Source: Streptosporangiaceae bacterium (GTDB lineage: Bacteria; Actinomycetota; Actinomycetes; Streptosporangiales; Streptosporangiaceae). From it: DNA of 6,284 bases. Below, piece after piece: positions 6,173 to 6,284 of this stretch. The position numbers were made by a program, and so were the translations under genes. The notes below the pieces were generated by a model, which was not told the origin of the DNA, searched no databases, and was given only the letters and a program-made list of their open reading frames with translations. Numbering within the stretch: the stretch's first letter is position 1; each line of letters begins with the position of its first letter. The stretch spans positions 1-6,284 of the forward strand of contig JASIJN010000270.1 of assembly GCA_030050125.1 (NCBI GenBank), written 5' to 3'.

Positions 6173-6207
6173 GAGCCGCATGCGCGGACAACGCGCACGT
6201 GCGGTTC
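6173..6207 (+). ncRNA. Group II intron domain V (fragment of a truncated group II intron)
   Basis: These 35 bases fold as the catalytic core hairpin of group II introns. GAGCCGCA (6173-6180) pairs with TGCGGTTC (6200-6207) over 8 bp with the characteristic G.T wobble at the third pair. The AGC catalytic triad is in place at 6174-6176. The two-nucleotide bulge CG (6198-6199) follows CA, as in the classic CACGU segment. TGCGCG (6181-6186) pairs with CGCGCA (6192-6197) over 6 bp. The loop is GACAA, five bases rather than the usual GNRA four. This is the same geometry as the 34-nt domain V of well-studied introns (remembered, not searched). No intron-encoded reverse transcriptase or room for domains I-IV exists upstream, because the transporter gene ends at 6140. 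It is therefore most likely the 3' remnant of an intron. Confidence 0.75.
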
Positions 6208-6210
6208 TGA

Positions 6211-6266
6211 TCAGCCTGGCAACGAAAGCACAGTCCGTTCTGGCAATTGTGGTTAATTGTGGCTGA
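6211..6266 (+). other. Possible domain VI / 3' end region of the intron remnant
   Basis: TCAGCC (6211-6216) pairs perfectly with GGCTGA (6261-6266), starting three bases after domain V, where domain VI would begin. An alternative inner fold pairs GCC (6214-6216) with GGC (6242-6244) and AACG (6221-6224) with CGTT (6236-6239). Neither shows a clear bulged branch-point A seven or eight bases before a plausible AY intron end. The 3' boundary is therefore not fixed, and domain VI may be degenerate. Confidence 0.3.
6245..6262 (+). repeat. Short direct repeat AATTGTGG x2 with internal inverted repeat
   Basis: AATTGTGG occurs at 6245-6252 and 6255-6262, two bases apart. CAATT (6244-6248) and AATTG (6255-6259) also form a small inverted repeat. 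This patch is much richer in A/T than the rest of the window. It lies just downstream of the domain V hairpin. Confidence 0.4.
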
Positions 6267-6284
6267 CCATGCTGTTTCGGTTGC

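Noticed and set aside
5417..6256. 279-codon + strand open frame overlapping the EamA gene
   Set aside because: Alternate frame of the transporter, very Arg/His/Pro-rich. It also runs through the domain V hairpin.

Overview
The window is GC-rich (about 70% by eye) with GTG starts, tightly packed genes and short gaps. The protein types (ABC-2 exporter, YciI-like, VOC/glyoxalase-like, DinB-like, crotonase, EamA) match chromosomal DNA of a soil actinomycete such as a streptomycete or Streptosporangiales relative. The organism call is inference from composition and protein style, not from a marker gene.

Layout. From 2 to 1220 (+) lie the 3' part of an ABC ATPase gene and its translationally coupled ABC-2 permease, together a small exporter operon cut by the window edge. 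A YciI-like gene follows at 1351-1704 (+). Next come two minus-strand genes, a small VOC/glyoxalase-like protein (1842-2276) and a DinB/pentapeptide-like protein (2414-3157). The YciI and VOC genes converge on a strong hairpin (1796-1821). The DinB-like gene diverges from a + strand pair, a two-domain VOC protein (3328-4071) and a crotonase-fold enoyl-CoA hydratase/isomerase (4073-4897). That pair is separated by one base and very probably acts on one acyl-CoA pathway. A 277-bp gap leads to an EamA/DMT-family membrane transporter (5175-6140, +).

Two mobile-element relics sit in the gaps and are the most notable content. (1) Just after the EamA gene, 6173-6207 folds into a textbook group II intron domain V: AGC triad, G.U at the third pair, 2-nt bulge and GGTTC closing strand. 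No reverse transcriptase and no room for domains I-IV lie upstream, so this looks like the 3' stump of a 5'-truncated intron. (2) In the divergent gap upstream of the DinB-like gene, minus-strand 3193-3294 encodes about 34 residues matching the HxxR region of actinobacterial tyrosine recombinases. The rest of the recombinase is missing.

No tRNA, rRNA, CRISPR array or complete insertion sequence was seen. I found no convincing new multi-gene system; the strongest unannotated signal is the domain V structure.
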